From Citrobacter sp. (GTDB lineage Bacteria > Pseudomonadota > Gammaproteobacteria > Enterobacterales > Enterobacteriaceae), in assembly GCA_019415335.1 (NCBI GenBank), contig DXKH01000054.1, positions 1 through 64,000 of the forward strand: 64,000 bases of DNA, in the 5' to 3' direction. This document shows, piece by piece, positions 1 through 9,556 of the stretch. Below the pieces are notes generated by a model that saw nothing but the letters and a program-made list of their open reading frames with translations, was not told the origin of the DNA and did no database searches. Each line of letters opens with the position of its first letter. Within the stretch, counting starts at the first letter, position 1. The position numbers were made by a program, and so were the translations under genes.

Positions 1-2
1 AC

Positions 3-131
3 CCCCTTTTGATTTCTTGTTTGACTCTTGCAGTTGCCAGACCGCAAGGTGTTTTAACAAATCAAAAGGGGTTTTAATAACTGGCCTAAAGCTGAAAGCT
101 TTCCGGAACCCCCAGCCTAGCTGGGGGTTTT
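3..131 (+). ncRNA. Candidate structured RNA (unidentified)
   Basis: No convincing ORF is visible, yet the stretch is packed with inverted repeats. A perfect 13-bp stem pairs positions 3-15 with 59-71. A nested stem pairs CTTGC at 27-31 with GCAAG at 44-48. AAAGCT at 88-93 pairs with AGCTTT at 97-102. The stretch ends in a strong hairpin followed by TTTT at 109-131. This order of stems plus terminator is what a small regulatory RNA or a structured 3' UTR looks like. In K-12 the gene on this side of ldtB is ybiR, read towards it, so the stretch could also be the ybiR 3' UTR. It may extend beyond the window edge. I do not recognise it as a named sRNA. Confidence 0.35.
109..131 (+). terminator. 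Rho-independent terminator
   Basis: CCCCCAGC (109-116), a CTA loop, then GCTGGGGG (120-127), followed by TTTT. The perfect 8-bp GC-rich stem and U-tract terminate rightward transcription entering from outside the window. Confidence 0.8.
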
Positions 132-142
132 CTGTGCACAAT

Positions 143-168
143 AAAAAAGGGCTCAGTGAATGAGCCCT
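143..168 (-). terminator. Terminator of ldtB
   Basis: On the minus strand AGGGCTCA and TGAGCCCT (148-155 and 161-168) form a hairpin followed by a run of six T (143-148). It lies about 25 bases downstream of the ldtB stop codon and fits its 3' end. Confidence 0.85.
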
Positions 169-191
169 CTCTCTTAACGAATGCAGAATAA

Positions 192-1112
192 TTAATTCAG
201 ACGAACAGGCATCCCTGAACGGTTCTGAACCGCTTGCTCTACGATGTTCTGGTCAACATCGGCCTGATTGGTGATGTTCTGAATGCTCTTCGACAGGGTA
301 ATCGGTACGATTTCGCCGCCTTCAAACTGTGCTTCGGTCGTCGACAGCGGGTTGTGCACCTCGATATAGCGGCTACCATCCGGCTCAGTGGTCGCTTTTA
401 CCGGCTCATCGATAAACTGTACGCGCGTGCCGACAGGCACATTCTGGAACAGGAATTTGATGTCTTCGTTACGCAGACGCACGCAGCCGTGGCTCACGCG
501 CAGGCCGATACCGAAGTTTGCGTTGGTACCGTGAATGGCGTACAGACGGCCAATGTAGAGGGCATACAGACCCATCGGGTTATCCGGACCGGCAGGAACA
601 ACGGCAGGTAGCGGTTCACCCGCGGCACGATATTCAGCGTGCATTTTCGCGGTTGGCGTCCAGGTCGGGCCGGCTTTTTTGCGTTCTACTTTGGTGGTCC
701 AGTTGATAGGCGTGTCTTTACCTAGCTGACCGATACCGATTGGCAGGACGATCACCGTATTGGTGCCTTTCGGGTAGTAGTACAGACGCATTTCCGCACT
801 GTTGATCACAATGCCTTCGTGCACGGTGTCCGGCAGAATCAACTGCTGCGGAATGTTCAGCACGGTACCGCCTTTCGGCAGGAAGGTATCCACGCCCGGG
901 TTGGCTTCCAGCATGTTAGAGAGCCCCATCTGATATTCCGCAGCAAAATATTCCAGCGGCTGCGTGTTACCTTCCGGGATGGTGATGACCTGATTCTGAC
1001 CAATGACACGACTACCATCCGTTGGCAGAGGATAGGTGACAGCGGATGCGGTACTGCAAAAGCCGACTACCGCGAGTGCTGCCGCGAAAAACGTTGTTAA
1101 TTTCATATTCAT
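192..1112 (-). CDS. ldtB: L,D-transpeptidase LdtB
   Basis: Periplasmic L,D-transpeptidase (YbiS/LdtB). In E. coli this family attaches Braun lipoprotein to meso-diaminopimelate in peptidoglycan. The 306-residue length equals the E. coli protein. A signal peptide ends near residue 24 (STASA). A LysM-like region covers about residues 40-90. The YkuD catalytic domain follows, with His194 and the SHGC motif (His208, catalytic Cys210). The gene is monocistronic and has its own terminator. A TATAAT-like -10 lies at 1175-1180 on the minus strand. The ATG at 1106 is an alternative start; the first ATG matches the E. coli form. Confidence 0.96.
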   Translation of the reverse strand: MNMKLTTFFAAALAVVGFCSTASAVTYPLPTDGSRVIGQNQVITIPEGNTQPLEYFAAEYQMGLSNMLEANPGVDTFLPKGGTVLNIPQQLILPDTVHEGIVINSAEMRLYYYPKGTNTVIVLPIGIGQLGKDTPINWTTKVERKKAGPTWTPTAKMHAEYRAAGEPLPAVVPAGPDNPMGLYALYIGRLYAIHGTNANFGIGLRVSHGCVRLRNEDIKFLFQNVPVGTRVQFIDEPVKATTEPDGSRYIEVHNPLSTTEAQFEGGEIVPITLSKSIQNITNQADVDQNIVEQAVQNRSGMPVRLN

Positions 1113-1330
1113 GTTATGCGAGATTCATTGCCTGGCAGGCTGTTGGGTTGAGAATTCTGTAGTGTTGGGAGCGCATTATATGTGCATTCCTGTTCACAGG
1201 GAATTCAGATGTGTACGAAATCACATTTTTTTCCTGTCACCCCCAGTGTAGTCGTTTGCTATGAGGCGCGATCTTATTTAAGACTTGTGGCATAATGCGC
1301 GGTTTGTCACATATTCTTTAGGATACGTCC

Positions 1331-2926
1331 GTGTTAGTTTCCAGCAACGTCACCATGCAGTTCGGCAGTAAGCCGCTGTTCGAAAACATTTCCGTCAAAT
1401 TTGGCGGCGGCAACCGTTACGGCCTGATTGGCGCTAACGGTAGCGGTAAATCCACCTTTATGAAAATTCTCGGCGGCGACCTTGAGCCGACGCTGGGTAA
1501 CGTTTCTCTCGATCCCAACGAGCGTATCGGTAAGTTGCGCCAGGATCAGTTCGCTTTTGAAGAGTTCACGGTGCTTGATACGGTCATCATGGGCCACGGT
1601 GAATTGTGGGAAGTGAAGCAGGAGCGCGATCGCATCTACGCCTTGCCGGAGATGAGCGAAGAAGACGGCTACAAGGTGGCCGATCTGGAAGTGAAATACG
1701 GCGAGATGGACGGTTACTCTGCTGAAGCGCGTGCCGGTGAACTGTTGCTTGGCGTCGGTATTCCGGTGGAACAACACTACGGCCCGATGAGCGAAGTCGC
1801 GCCTGGCTGGAAGCTGCGTGTACTGCTGGCGCAGGCGCTGTTTTCCAATCCGGATATTCTGCTGCTTGACGAACCGACCAACAACCTGGACATCGATACC
1901 ATCCGTTGGCTGGAGCAGGTGCTGAACGAACGTGACAGCACCATGATCATCATTTCGCACGACCGTCACTTCCTGAACATGGTGTGTACGCACATGGCGG
2001 ATCTCGACTACGGCGAACTGCGTATTTATCCGGGCAACTACGACGAATACATGACTGCCGCAACGCAGGCGCGCGAACGTCTGCTGGCGGATAACGCCAA
2101 GAAAAAAGCACAGATTGCCGACCTGCAATCCTTCGTCAGCCGTTTTAGCGCCAACGCCTCTAAATCTCGTCAGGCGACGTCTCGTGCCCGTCAGATTGAT
2201 AAAATCAAACTCGACGAAGTGAAGGCATCCAGCCGTCAGAACCCGTTCATCCGCTTTGAGCAGGACAAGAAACTGTTCCGTAACGCGCTGGAAGTGGAAG
2301 CGATCAGCAAAGGCTTTGATAACGGCCCGCTGTTTAAAGGCGTGAATCTGCTGTTGGAAGTGGGTGAGAAGCTGGCGGTACTGGGGACCAACGGCGTGGG
2401 TAAATCGACGCTGCTGAAAACGCTGGTGGGCGATCTGGACGCCGACAGCGGCACCGTGAAATGGTCTGAGAATGCGCGCATTGGTTACTATGCACAGGAT
2501 CACGAATATGAATTCGACAACGATCTGACAGTCTTCGACTGGATGAGCCAGTGGAAGCAGGAAGGCGATGACGAACAGGCGGTGCGCAGCATCCTCGGTC
2601 GTCTGCTGTTCAGCCAGGACGACATCAAAAAGCCGGCGAAGGTACTGTCGGGTGGTGAAAAGGGTCGTATGCTGTTCGGTAAATTGATGATGCAGAAGCC
2701 AAACATTCTGGTCATGGACGAACCGACTAACCACCTCGATATGGAATCCATTGAATCGCTGAACATGGCGCTGGAGATGTATCAGGGAACCCTGATCTTC
2801 GTTTCTCACGACCGTGAGTTTGTGAGTTCACTGGCGACTCGCGTGCTGGAAATCACCCCAGAGCGCGTGGTGGACTTCAGCGGTAACTACGAAGATTATC
2901 TGCGTAGCAAAGGCATCGACGGCTAA
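1331..2926 (+). CDS. ybiT: ABC-F family ATPase YbiT
   Basis: Cytosolic ABC-F protein with two ABC domains and no membrane part. The family acts on ribosomes as translation factors; the exact role of YbiT is not settled. Walker A motifs are GANGSGKST (34-42) and GTNGVGKST in the second domain. Walker B motifs are [11 protein letters not shown] and [10 protein letters not shown]. The second domain has a normal LSGGEKGR signature, while the first has the divergent VAPGWKLR, as in E. coli YbiT. The linker between the domains is basic and helical. The start is GTG. Length is 531 aa against 530 in E. coli. Confidence 0.95.
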   Translation: MLVSSNVTMQFGSKPLFENISVKFGGGNRYGLIGANGSGKSTFMKILGGDLEPTLGNVSLDPNERIGKLRQDQFAFEEFTVLDTVIMGHGELWEVKQERDRIYALPEMSEEDGYKVADLEVKYGEMDGYSAEARAGELLLGVGIPVEQHYGPMSEVAPGWKLRVLLAQALFSNPDILLLDEPTNNLDIDTIRWLEQVLNERDSTMIIISHDRHFLNMVCTHMADLDYGELRIYPGNYDEYMTAATQARERLLADNAKKKAQIADLQSFVSRFSANASKSRQATSRARQIDKIKLDEVKASSRQNPFIRFEQDKKLFRNALEVEAISKGFDNGPLFKGVNLLLEVGEKLAVLGTNGVGKSTLLKTLVGDLDADSGTVKWSENARIGYYAQDHEYEFDNDLTVFDWMSQWKQEGDDEQAVRSILGRLLFSQDDIKKPAKVLSGGEKGRMLFGKLMMQKPNILVMDEPTNHLDMESIESLNMALEMYQGTLIFVSHDREFVSSLATRVLEITPERVVDFSGNYEDYLRSKGIDG

Positions 2927-2928
2927 TT

Positions 2929-3055
2929 TCCCGTCGTCTTTCACGCTGCAGATGCGTTGGCTTCACCTGTTCACCCCGGTCACTTACTTATGTAAGCTCC
3001 CGGGGATTCACAGGTTTGCCGCCTTCCTGCAGCGCGAAATACTTAGGGAAAGGGG
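2929..3055. repeat. ERIC (IRU) intergenic repeat
   Basis: The core GGTCACTTACTTATGTAAGC followed by a CTCCCGGGGATTCAC arm matches the reverse complement of the ERIC consensus, including both classical ERIC-PCR primer regions. The flanks (ATGCGTTGGC at one side, CTGCAGCGCGAAATACTTA at the other) match the rest of the roughly 127-bp element. It fills the gap between the stops of ybiT and the convergent GH31 gene. Boundaries are approximate. Confidence 0.88.
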
Positions 3056-3106
3056 ATTGATCCTGTTCCTCACCTCATGGGAGAGGGTTAGGGTATCAGG
3101 CCCGCA

Positions 3107-5485
3107 CTACAACACCCACTCACTCCCTTCGACACCATTCACCAACAGCGTGCGTCTTTCTCCTGCCGGTAACGACACCTTCAGCGTTTTCCACGCCGGG
3201 CGATAATCCCCTCGCGCGTTCACCTTCAGGTTAATGGTTGAGCCATCGCACTGCATCTCCCACTCCACCCATAGCGCATTGCCGTGTTGATATCCCCATG
3301 ACTCGCCGTCATCTTCAAACAGCAGACCAGAGGTCGTTCCAACACCTTTCACCGGGTATAGCTGCAGTTCACGGGTATCGTCTTTTTCGGCACTCACATG
3401 CGTAATACGTTCGCTGAGCGGCAGACCCGCCCCGGCACGTACCAGCAGCGGTAATTTTTCCAGCGGCGCATCGCGGGTGATCCACTGACCGCCATAGAAC
3501 CACTCGTTAGTGTAAAAATCGTACCAGCCGGTTTCGTTATCTGGCAGCCAGACGCGGCGCTCGCGCTGACCCGCCTCTACCACGCTTGCTACCAGCATGT
3601 CACGGCCCAACAGGAAGTCATCGCATTCTTCAAAGGTCTGCGCGTCATGCTCATGATCGAGGAACGTCGGGCGTAACATCGGTTCGTCATCGGCATGGGC
3701 TTGCCAGAGCAGGGTGTAGAGATAGGGCAGCAGCCGGTAGCGCAGCTCGATCGCGCTGCGGATGGCTGGCGTCACGCCCGGATACATCCAGGGTTCGTTC
3801 ACCGTATGGTCGTCATTCCACGAGTGAATGGTAAAGCGCGGATGCATCACGCCATTCTGTACCCAACGTACGAACAGTTCAGCGTCCGGTTTATCGCCTG
3901 AGAAGCCGCCGACATCGTGACCAACGTTGAACAGCCCGGAAAGACTCATTCCCAGCCCCATGCGGGTGTTATAACGCAGAGTATCCCAACAGGTTCGGTT
4001 ATCTCCGCTCCAGGTCTGAACATAACGCTGCATCCCCGCGCAGCCGGAGCGGGAAATCAGATACGGACGCTTTTCCGGTGCAAAACGCTGCTGCGCTTCC
4101 AGCGAGGCGCGCATCATCAGCAACGGCATCACCGGGCGAATGTGTTTGATGGCAATTTCCTTGCCAAAGCCGTAACAGCGCGCTTCACCATCCCACACTT
4201 CGAACTCGTTGTTATCGTTCCAGGTGGAATCTATCCCCATCTCCAGCAGTTGCGTCGTCACACCGTTCTGCCACCACTGAATGGTCTGCGGGTTGGTAAA
4301 GTCGAGGTTCGATCCTTCGTCATCCCAGAAGCTGGAGCGTTCCGGTGCATCGCTTTCGGAATCGCGAATGAATAATCCTTTTTCCGCGACTTCGTTATAG
4401 CGAGGGTGATCCTGCAACAGGCAGGGCTTGATGTTGGCCGCAAGCTTCAGTCCGGCATCGTGGAATGCCTGACTCATCACTTTGGGTTGCGGCACTTTGT
4501 CATAGTTCCAGTTGAAGACATAGCGCTTACCGTTAATCGAGGTGTATCCCGACGAGAGCTGGAAAGAGTCGCACGGAATCGCGTGTTCTTCGCACAGGCG
4601 AATAAAATTCATGAGCTGGTTTTGCGCATCCGGCGCGTCGGTATAGTGCATCGTGGAGCCGCTGTAGCCGAGGCTCCATTTTGGCCCGAACAGGGTCTTC
4701 CCGGTCAGGCGTACGAAGGCTTTGGTGACGTCCAGTACCCGTTTACCGGTAAACATGTAGTAATCAATATCGCCAGCTTCCGCCTGCCAGCGGCGATAAG
4801 CGGTGTGGTAGTTGTCGATTTCGTTACCCAGATCCAGCCAACAACTGCTGAGGTTGTCATAAAAAAGACCATAACTGACGTCATCGCGGCGGGCGAGAGT
4901 GAAGGGAATATGTTTGTACAGCGGATCGGTGCTGACGGCGTTATAGCCCATTGCGTCGAGGTTACGCATCTCATAGCGCTTACCGTTACGCTGCAGATCG
5001 CCTGCTTTCTCACCCAGTCCGTAGAAACGTTCGTCCTTACGGCGGCTCAGGTAATGTGCGACACCATCGCCGTGGGCGTTGATCAGATAGGCGCTGGTGG
5101 CGCGATCGTTCACCAGCGACTGCCAAACACCTGCGTCGTTGCGATATTCCCACTCCAGCCACAGTGGCTGATGGACAGTGACGCGCAGTTGGCTGGTAGA
5201 CACCGTCACGCCATCGTCCTGTTGTGAAAGCGTCCAGGCCGGACAGCTAAAACCGCTAATATCGTCGCGATGCCGACCTTCCCACGGCACGTCTTTTTCA
5301 GGCGCAATGCTCCAGGTTCGGTCCAGCGCCAGTTCACCTTTCCGTTTGATCAACACGCGGAAGAGATTTTCTTCCAGCACATAAAGACACAGACGGTGTT
5401 GTTTATCCACCACCAGTTCAAGGTGAGTGGCCGATTGTTTATCAAGGGTCCAGTTTTTCAGGGTTTTCATATGCAATACATCCAC
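3107..5485 (-). CDS. GH31 family alpha-glucosidase-like hydrolase
   Basis: Glycoside hydrolase family 31, a retaining alpha-glycosidase; the sugar substrate cannot be read from sequence. The probable nucleophile is Asp424 in WNDNNE and the acid/base is Asp495 in WSGDN, the two GH31 signature positions. An N-terminal beta-sandwich (about 1-240), the TIM barrel (about 260-600) and C-terminal beta domains fit the 792-aa length. There is no signal peptide, so it acts in the cytosol on imported sugar. The start lies 2 bases after the transporter stop, so the two genes form an operon; the ATG at 5470 is an alternative start. K-12 lacks this gene here. Confidence 0.88.
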   Translation of the reverse strand: MDVLHMKTLKNWTLDKQSATHLELVVDKQHRLCLYVLEENLFRVLIKRKGELALDRTWSIAPEKDVPWEGRHRDDISGFSCPAWTLSQQDDGVTVSTSQLRVTVHQPLWLEWEYRNDAGVWQSLVNDRATSAYLINAHGDGVAHYLSRRKDERFYGLGEKAGDLQRNGKRYEMRNLDAMGYNAVSTDPLYKHIPFTLARRDDVSYGLFYDNLSSCWLDLGNEIDNYHTAYRRWQAEAGDIDYYMFTGKRVLDVTKAFVRLTGKTLFGPKWSLGYSGSTMHYTDAPDAQNQLMNFIRLCEEHAIPCDSFQLSSGYTSINGKRYVFNWNYDKVPQPKVMSQAFHDAGLKLAANIKPCLLQDHPRYNEVAEKGLFIRDSESDAPERSSFWDDEGSNLDFTNPQTIQWWQNGVTTQLLEMGIDSTWNDNNEFEVWDGEARCYGFGKEIAIKHIRPVMPLLMMRASLEAQQRFAPEKRPYLISRSGCAGMQRYVQTWSGDNRTCWDTLRYNTRMGLGMSLSGLFNVGHDVGGFSGDKPDAELFVRWVQNGVMHPRFTIHSWNDDHTVNEPWMYPGVTPAIRSAIELRYRLLPYLYTLLWQAHADDEPMLRPTFLDHEHDAQTFEECDDFLLGRDMLVASVVEAGQRERRVWLPDNETGWYDFYTNEWFYGGQWITRDAPLEKLPLLVRAGAGLPLSERITHVSAEKDDTRELQLYPVKGVGTTSGLLFEDDGESWGYQHGNALWVEWEMQCDGSTINLKVNARGDYRPAWKTLKVSLPAGERRTLLVNGVEGSEWVL

Positions 5486-5487
5486 TA

Positions 5488-6789
5488 TCAGGCGCGCTTG
5501 GCGCGACGTTCAGCAATAAATGCCACCAGGAAAACAGCGCCAATCAGGTCAAAGAAACCCATGGCAATGAAGAGTGGGTTAAAGCCGATTTTGTCAGCCG
5601 TAACACCAATCAAAAGGGAGAAAAGGAAGCTGGCGATCCACGCCGCCGAACCACGCATGCCGTTGACGGTGGCCATCTGGCCTTTATCAAACGACTCGAC
5701 AACGAGCGCACTCAGCATGCAGGAGATGATCTGATGCCCGAAGCCGCCGATGGAGATCAGCACAATGGTGATATAGGGATCGCGGGTAATGGCGACGATC
5801 CCCAATGAGATCATCAAAAATGCGCCGGTCACCGAGCTTGCCACCACCGAGTTGACGCGGGAGCAGCCGAACAGGCGGGTGTATAAACGCGTCAGATAGC
5901 CGCTTGCCACGCTGCCGAGATCGGCGGCCAGGAACGGTAGCCAGGCAAACATCGCGATCTGCTTCAGATCCATACCGTGTTCTTTAGCGAGATACAGCGG
6001 TACCCAGAAGCTCAGGACGGCCCAGGCCGGTTCCGCCATAAAAGCCGGGATGGCGATACCATAAAATCGCTTGTTTTTTGAGACGGTTTTTAACGCGGTC
6101 AGGAAAGGCAGTCTGACTGCTGGCGGTTCGTTATCCTGCTTAATAAAGGCCAGTTCATCTTTACTCAGATTCGGGTGTTGTTCCGGGTTGTGATAGAACG
6201 CCCACCACAGGATCACCCACAGCAACGCCAGCACGCCGGTAAACATAAACGCGCCCTGCCAGCCAAACGAGGCGTGTGCGAAGTAGATGATAGGCGGTGC
6301 GAGCATCGCGCCAATCGAGAAGCCTACGCCAGCCCAACCGGCAGCCACGGGACGTTCTGATTTTGGGAACCATTCGCCGATCGTTTTGGCGTTGGCCGGG
6401 GTTGCGGCGGCTTCCGAGGCACCCATAAAAAAGCGCAGAATCGCAAGGTGTACCCAGCTTCCGGCACCGGCATGAAAAATACACATCAGCGCCCAGATAC
6501 CGGCGCAAACCATAAAGCCAATTTTCAAACCAATCACATCGATCAGCCATCCGCATAACGGCTGGAAAATGGTGTAGGCGATCTGAAATGCGCCGACAAT
6601 CCACGAATATTGCTCGGTAGTGATACCCAGGCTCTCTTTCAGTTCCGGTGCCAGAATGCCTAATGAATTTCGGGTGATGTAGTTAACGGTGACGCCGAGT
6701 AAAAAAAGCACCAGCACGTACCAGCGCAGATTTTTTATGACGCGACGGGGTTTGCTTGCCGCAACGGTGTTGTTGATGTCCTGACTCAT
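5488..6789 (-). CDS. MFS transporter, ACS (anion:cation symporter) type
   Basis: Inner-membrane permease with about 12 hydrophobic segments. It resembles the ACS family (hexuronate, galactarate and related uptake): an early NYITRNSLGILAPEL segment, the RFFMGASEAAATPANAKTI motif, and GEWFP followed by ERP. The ATG at 6789 (protein begins MSQDINN) is chosen because GGAGA lies 8 bases upstream; the longer reading uses TTG. It is the first gene of an operon with the GH31 gene and probably imports its glycoside substrate. Substrate identity is inferred only from the neighbour. Confidence 0.87.
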   Translation of the reverse strand: MSQDINNTVAASKPRRVIKNLRWYVLVLFLLGVTVNYITRNSLGILAPELKESLGITTEQYSWIVGAFQIAYTIFQPLCGWLIDVIGLKIGFMVCAGIWALMCIFHAGAGSWVHLAILRFFMGASEAAATPANAKTIGEWFPKSERPVAAGWAGVGFSIGAMLAPPIIYFAHASFGWQGAFMFTGVLALLWVILWWAFYHNPEQHPNLSKDELAFIKQDNEPPAVRLPFLTALKTVSKNKRFYGIAIPAFMAEPAWAVLSFWVPLYLAKEHGMDLKQIAMFAWLPFLAADLGSVASGYLTRLYTRLFGCSRVNSVVASSVTGAFLMISLGIVAITRDPYITIVLISIGGFGHQIISCMLSALVVESFDKGQMATVNGMRGSAAWIASFLFSLLIGVTADKIGFNPLFIAMGFFDLIGAVFLVAFIAERRAKRA

Positions 6790-6886
6790 TTTCTGTCTCC
6801 ACAAGACGGACGGTAGGGGATGAATGTTTTGAATGTCACGCGTTTTTATCGCTTTGGTTTTTATTGCGTTAAGCGATTAAGTTGCT

Positions 6887-6910
6887 ATACAACTAGTATG
6901 GAAGTTGTAT
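6887..6910. promoter_or_regulatory. Inverted repeat in divergent promoter region
   Basis: ATACAACT (6887-6894) and AGTTGTAT (6903-6910) form a perfect 8-bp inverted repeat with an 8-base spacer, midway between the divergent transporter operon and the LacI-type gene. A second weaker pair, ATCGCTT (6848-6854) and AAGCGAT (6871-6877), lies nearer the transporter. Either could be an operator. No binding protein can be assigned from sequence alone. Confidence 0.45.
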
Positions 6911-6998
6911 GACAGATTTACCTTAAGGGAGAAAATGGGCCGTCAGTAGCGGAATTTGTGCAAGCTTTCTCATACAGAAAGTCTGTCTTCTGACAATA

Positions 6999-7008
6999 TT
7001 CATTCGAA
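6999..7008. promoter_or_regulatory. TTCATTCGAA box upstream of LacI-type gene
   Basis: An exact copy of the 10-bp core shared with the boxes in front of ybiU, ybiV and ybiY. It lies about 68 bases before the chosen start of the LacI-type regulator. Flanks differ from the other three copies (AATA before, GCC after), so this is the weakest member. Confidence 0.5.
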
Positions 7009-7075
7009 GCCTGTCATCGCTTCGATTTTTAGTCGTGAAAATTTTTTCATCGGGCAAATGGAGCCAGATCACAGA

Positions 7076-8149
7076 ATGGATAAAAGATTAAAAATCGCAG
7101 AAATTGCCGCCCGGACGCAGCTCTCGATCAGCACCGTTTCGCGTGTGCTGGCGGGTAAGGCCAACACCAGTGATAACGCACGACGCATTGTGCTGGAATG
7201 CGCGCGGGAACTGGGGGTGATGGAGGGGATGGCGGCGGGACGTCTGCTACTCAATAGCCTGATGGTCTTTGCCCCCCAGCGGGCATTTGATGAGCGGTCC
7301 GACATCTTTTACTACCGTGTGATCCAGAGTGTGAGCAAAGGGCTGGCCTCGCACGAAGTCCGACTGCGCTACTGCGCCCTCGAGGAAAATGACAGTGATG
7401 CGCAAGTGTTTCTGGCTCGAATGAATGAACCGGACACGCATGCCGCTATTTTGCTGGGGATCGACGATCCGCATATCCATGATTTAGCGGTTGATGTAGG
7501 AAAACCGTGCCTGTTGATTAACTGTCGCGACCGGCTTATGCGTCTTCCCGTGGTGGCACCCGATCATCGCGCGATTGGTGAGCGGGCGGCGGGCTATCTG
7601 TTTGAAATGGGGCATCGGGAGGTGATGAACGTTCTCTGCCTGCGCCGATACACAATGGAGCTGCGGTTAGCAGGGATCCGCGATGCGTGGCGGTCGAATA
7701 ACCTGAAGTTCAGTGACAAACGCGATCTGCTGGTGGCATCCAGCTTCAGTGCCAGAGAGACAGAGCATCTGGTCAGTGAATGGATCAATCAGAGAAAGGG
7801 GGAGGATTTACCCACTGCGTTTTTAGTCGGGGGGGATTTCATGGCGGCGGGGGTCATCAGCGCACTGCAAAAACAGGCGCTACGTGTACCGCAGGATGTT
7901 TCGGTGATGAGTATTGATGGCTTCAATCTGGCGTCGATTCAGGATGTTCCCTTAACGGCGGTACATGTTCCCCGGGATGAGTTGGGGACAGAGGCGGTGT
8001 ATATGCTCCAGCAGCGTCTGGTGCGCCCGGATGCGCCAGTCAGTACGTTGTTACTCAATGGTACGCTTGCGGTACGGGAGTCGGTCCGGCGGATACGTCA
8101 GGGGAAACGACGCACCGCCGTCGAACAGGAAGGTCTGTATGACAGTTAG
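7076..8149 (+). CDS. LacI family transcriptional regulator
   Basis: N-terminal LacI-type helix-turn-helix (KIAEIAARTQLSISTVSRVL, near residues 5-24) followed by a periplasmic-binding-protein-like effector domain with the usual DVSVMSIDG and FLVGGDFMAAGV segments. ATG 7076 gives 357 aa, close to the family norm. An ATG at 7058 and a longer frame from 6956 also exist. GGAG at 7060-7063 is the nearest ribosome site. Divergent from the transporter/GH31 operon, so it most likely controls that operon. Its stop overlaps the last bases of convergent ybiU. Not present at this place in K-12. Confidence 0.87.
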   Translation: MDKRLKIAEIAARTQLSISTVSRVLAGKANTSDNARRIVLECARELGVMEGMAAGRLLLNSLMVFAPQRAFDERSDIFYYRVIQSVSKGLASHEVRLRYCALEENDSDAQVFLARMNEPDTHAAILLGIDDPHIHDLAVDVGKPCLLINCRDRLMRLPVVAPDHRAIGERAAGYLFEMGHREVMNVLCLRRYTMELRLAGIRDAWRSNNLKFSDKRDLLVASSFSARETEHLVSEWINQRKGEDLPTAFLVGGDFMAAGVISALQKQALRVPQDVSVMSIDGFNLASIQDVPLTAVHVPRDELGTEAVYMLQQRLVRPDAPVSTLLLNGTLAVRESVRRIRQGKRRTAVEQEGLYDS

Positions 8150-9408
8150 CTCATCCCCAGCGCGCGCTTGCCGTGGATATTCAGATCCGCCAGCGTGAAG
8201 CGATCCTCCCAGTTTGTTTCGTAATCCTCACGCGGGAAATCGCCCGGTGATGCGCCTTTCTCCAGCGCGGCCTTCACGCGGTGCGCATAGGCCAGATTCT
8301 TCTCACACAGGGGCGCGGCGGGAATGTACATCACATTTCCCCAGCCCTGCTGATTGTCGACAGGCGCGACGGAGTGAATCACATCGCAATGCCACCAGAC
8401 GGAATCGCCTGCTTCCAGTGGTGGAATGCTGGTGAGTGCTTCAATCAGCAGGGGATGCCACTGTTCGGATATCGGCAGTACCCGGCCAGGTGCGACACCG
8501 CACAGTTCATCTTCCGGGACATCATCCAGCAGAGGACGTAACAGCACATACGCCATGGCTTCCGGAATGGGCACGACATGCAGCAGACCCTGACCGGGCA
8601 GCATATCAGACAGCGCGGTCCAGCCCTGGAAGGTGCGGAACACTGAACATTTGGTGGTGTTGTCCACCGTATACTCTTCCACTTCAGTACGATGGGCGGC
8701 ATGCCACGGATCGTATTCCGCCAGCTTGCCGTTAAACACATTCGCGAAGACACGCTGATAGGCCGGCAGCAACCAGCGTTCCAGCGCGCCGGAATCGGTG
8801 TGGGCGCCGAGCCCTTTTGACGTGGTGCCCGGCGGGCGGCGGCGGATCCTGTCCGGGTAGATCACGCTGACATCCGGGTTAAACCACTGCTTGCCCTCGC
8901 TTTCAAAAGTCCACAGACGGTTGAGGAACGACTGCACGTTCGCCATCTCTTCACTCTGTCGGGCCTGCATTTGCGCCTGCGACCAGTAGATCGGATAGAT
9001 CTCCGGACGCGAAGCCGTGAGGGTGCCAAAAAAGTTATCGCCTGGCCCTTTATACACCTCGTCAAAGTGGTTTTTATCCAGATAGTCCAGCATCGACTGA
9101 TCCCACGCCAGCGCCTGTTCACGCGGGAAGTGACCCTTGATGACCGCACAGCCGCGATGTTTGATCTGTTCACGCTGCTGCGCCGTGATGGTGCCAGCGC
9201 TGATATCAGCATACGACAGCTCAGGCCACACCGGGGCACCCTGGGCTTTAAGCGCATTAATTTCCGCCACGCGGGTGGCAATGGTATCGCTAATCTGGCT
9301 GAAGATCTGCTGGACGTCGCCGAGTTGCGCCCGCAGTTCCTGCTTCATCTGACGGATCGCCGCTTTGTGATCGACCGGTAATGTGTCGCTTGTGAAGGTA
9401 AAAGCCAT
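8146..9408 (-). CDS. ybiU: YbiU, DUF1479 family protein
   Basis: YbiU family protein of unknown function; 420 aa, with E. coli YbiU of about the same size. The fold is related to 2-oxoglutarate/Fe(II) oxygenases. A candidate metal site is seen in AHTDSGALERWL (His-x-Asp) with a distal His in WWHCDVIHSV. ATG 9408 follows an AGGTGG ribosome site; the longer reading begins at GTG 9414. The TTCATTCGAA box lies just upstream of the ribosome site, where a bound repressor would block transcription. Its 3' end overlaps the end of the LacI-type gene. Confidence 0.9.
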   Translation of the reverse strand: MAFTFTSDTLPVDHKAAIRQMKQELRAQLGDVQQIFSQISDTIATRVAEINALKAQGAPVWPELSYADISAGTITAQQREQIKHRGCAVIKGHFPREQALAWDQSMLDYLDKNHFDEVYKGPGDNFFGTLTASRPEIYPIYWSQAQMQARQSEEMANVQSFLNRLWTFESEGKQWFNPDVSVIYPDRIRRRPPGTTSKGLGAHTDSGALERWLLPAYQRVFANVFNGKLAEYDPWHAAHRTEVEEYTVDNTTKCSVFRTFQGWTALSDMLPGQGLLHVVPIPEAMAYVLLRPLLDDVPEDELCGVAPGRVLPISEQWHPLLIEALTSIPPLEAGDSVWWHCDVIHSVAPVDNQQGWGNVMYIPAAPLCEKNLAYAHRVKAALEKGASPGDFPREDYETNWEDRFTLADLNIHGKRALGMS

Positions 9409-9419
9409 AACCACCTCGC

Positions 9420-9436
9420 ATAACTTTCATTCGAAA
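9420..9436. promoter_or_regulatory. CTTTCATTCGAAA box, ybiU
   Basis: ATAACTTTCATTCGAAA, a 17-base string identical to the one in front of ybiY (minus strand there). It lies between a plausible minus-strand promoter (TTGCAT, 18 bases, TATTAT) and the ybiU start codon, a position typical of a repressor operator. Confidence 0.6.
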
Positions 9437-9556
9437 CTAATTTAACTTACAGTTGATAATATAAGTTATAAAAAAGTTAATGCAAGTTTAAATTTTGAGG
9501 TGATGAACAGGAGGGAAAGAAAATGAAACCGGAACAGGGTGCTCCGGTTATTGCCG

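Noticed and set aside
3..71. Left-edge inverted repeat as a transposon end or retron element
   Set aside because: No transposase or reverse transcriptase is visible, and the repeat pairs with itself as an RNA stem ending in a terminator; a structured transcript is simpler, although the window edge limits the view.
1334..2809. Long minus-strand open frame (about 490 codons) opposite ybiT
   Set aside because: It lies entirely inside ybiT, has no recognisable domain, and is the usual antisense shadow of a GC-rich coding gene.
2952..3206. 84-codon plus-strand frame after ybiT
   Set aside because: It runs through the ERIC element into the GH31 3' end; translation of a repeat, not a gene.
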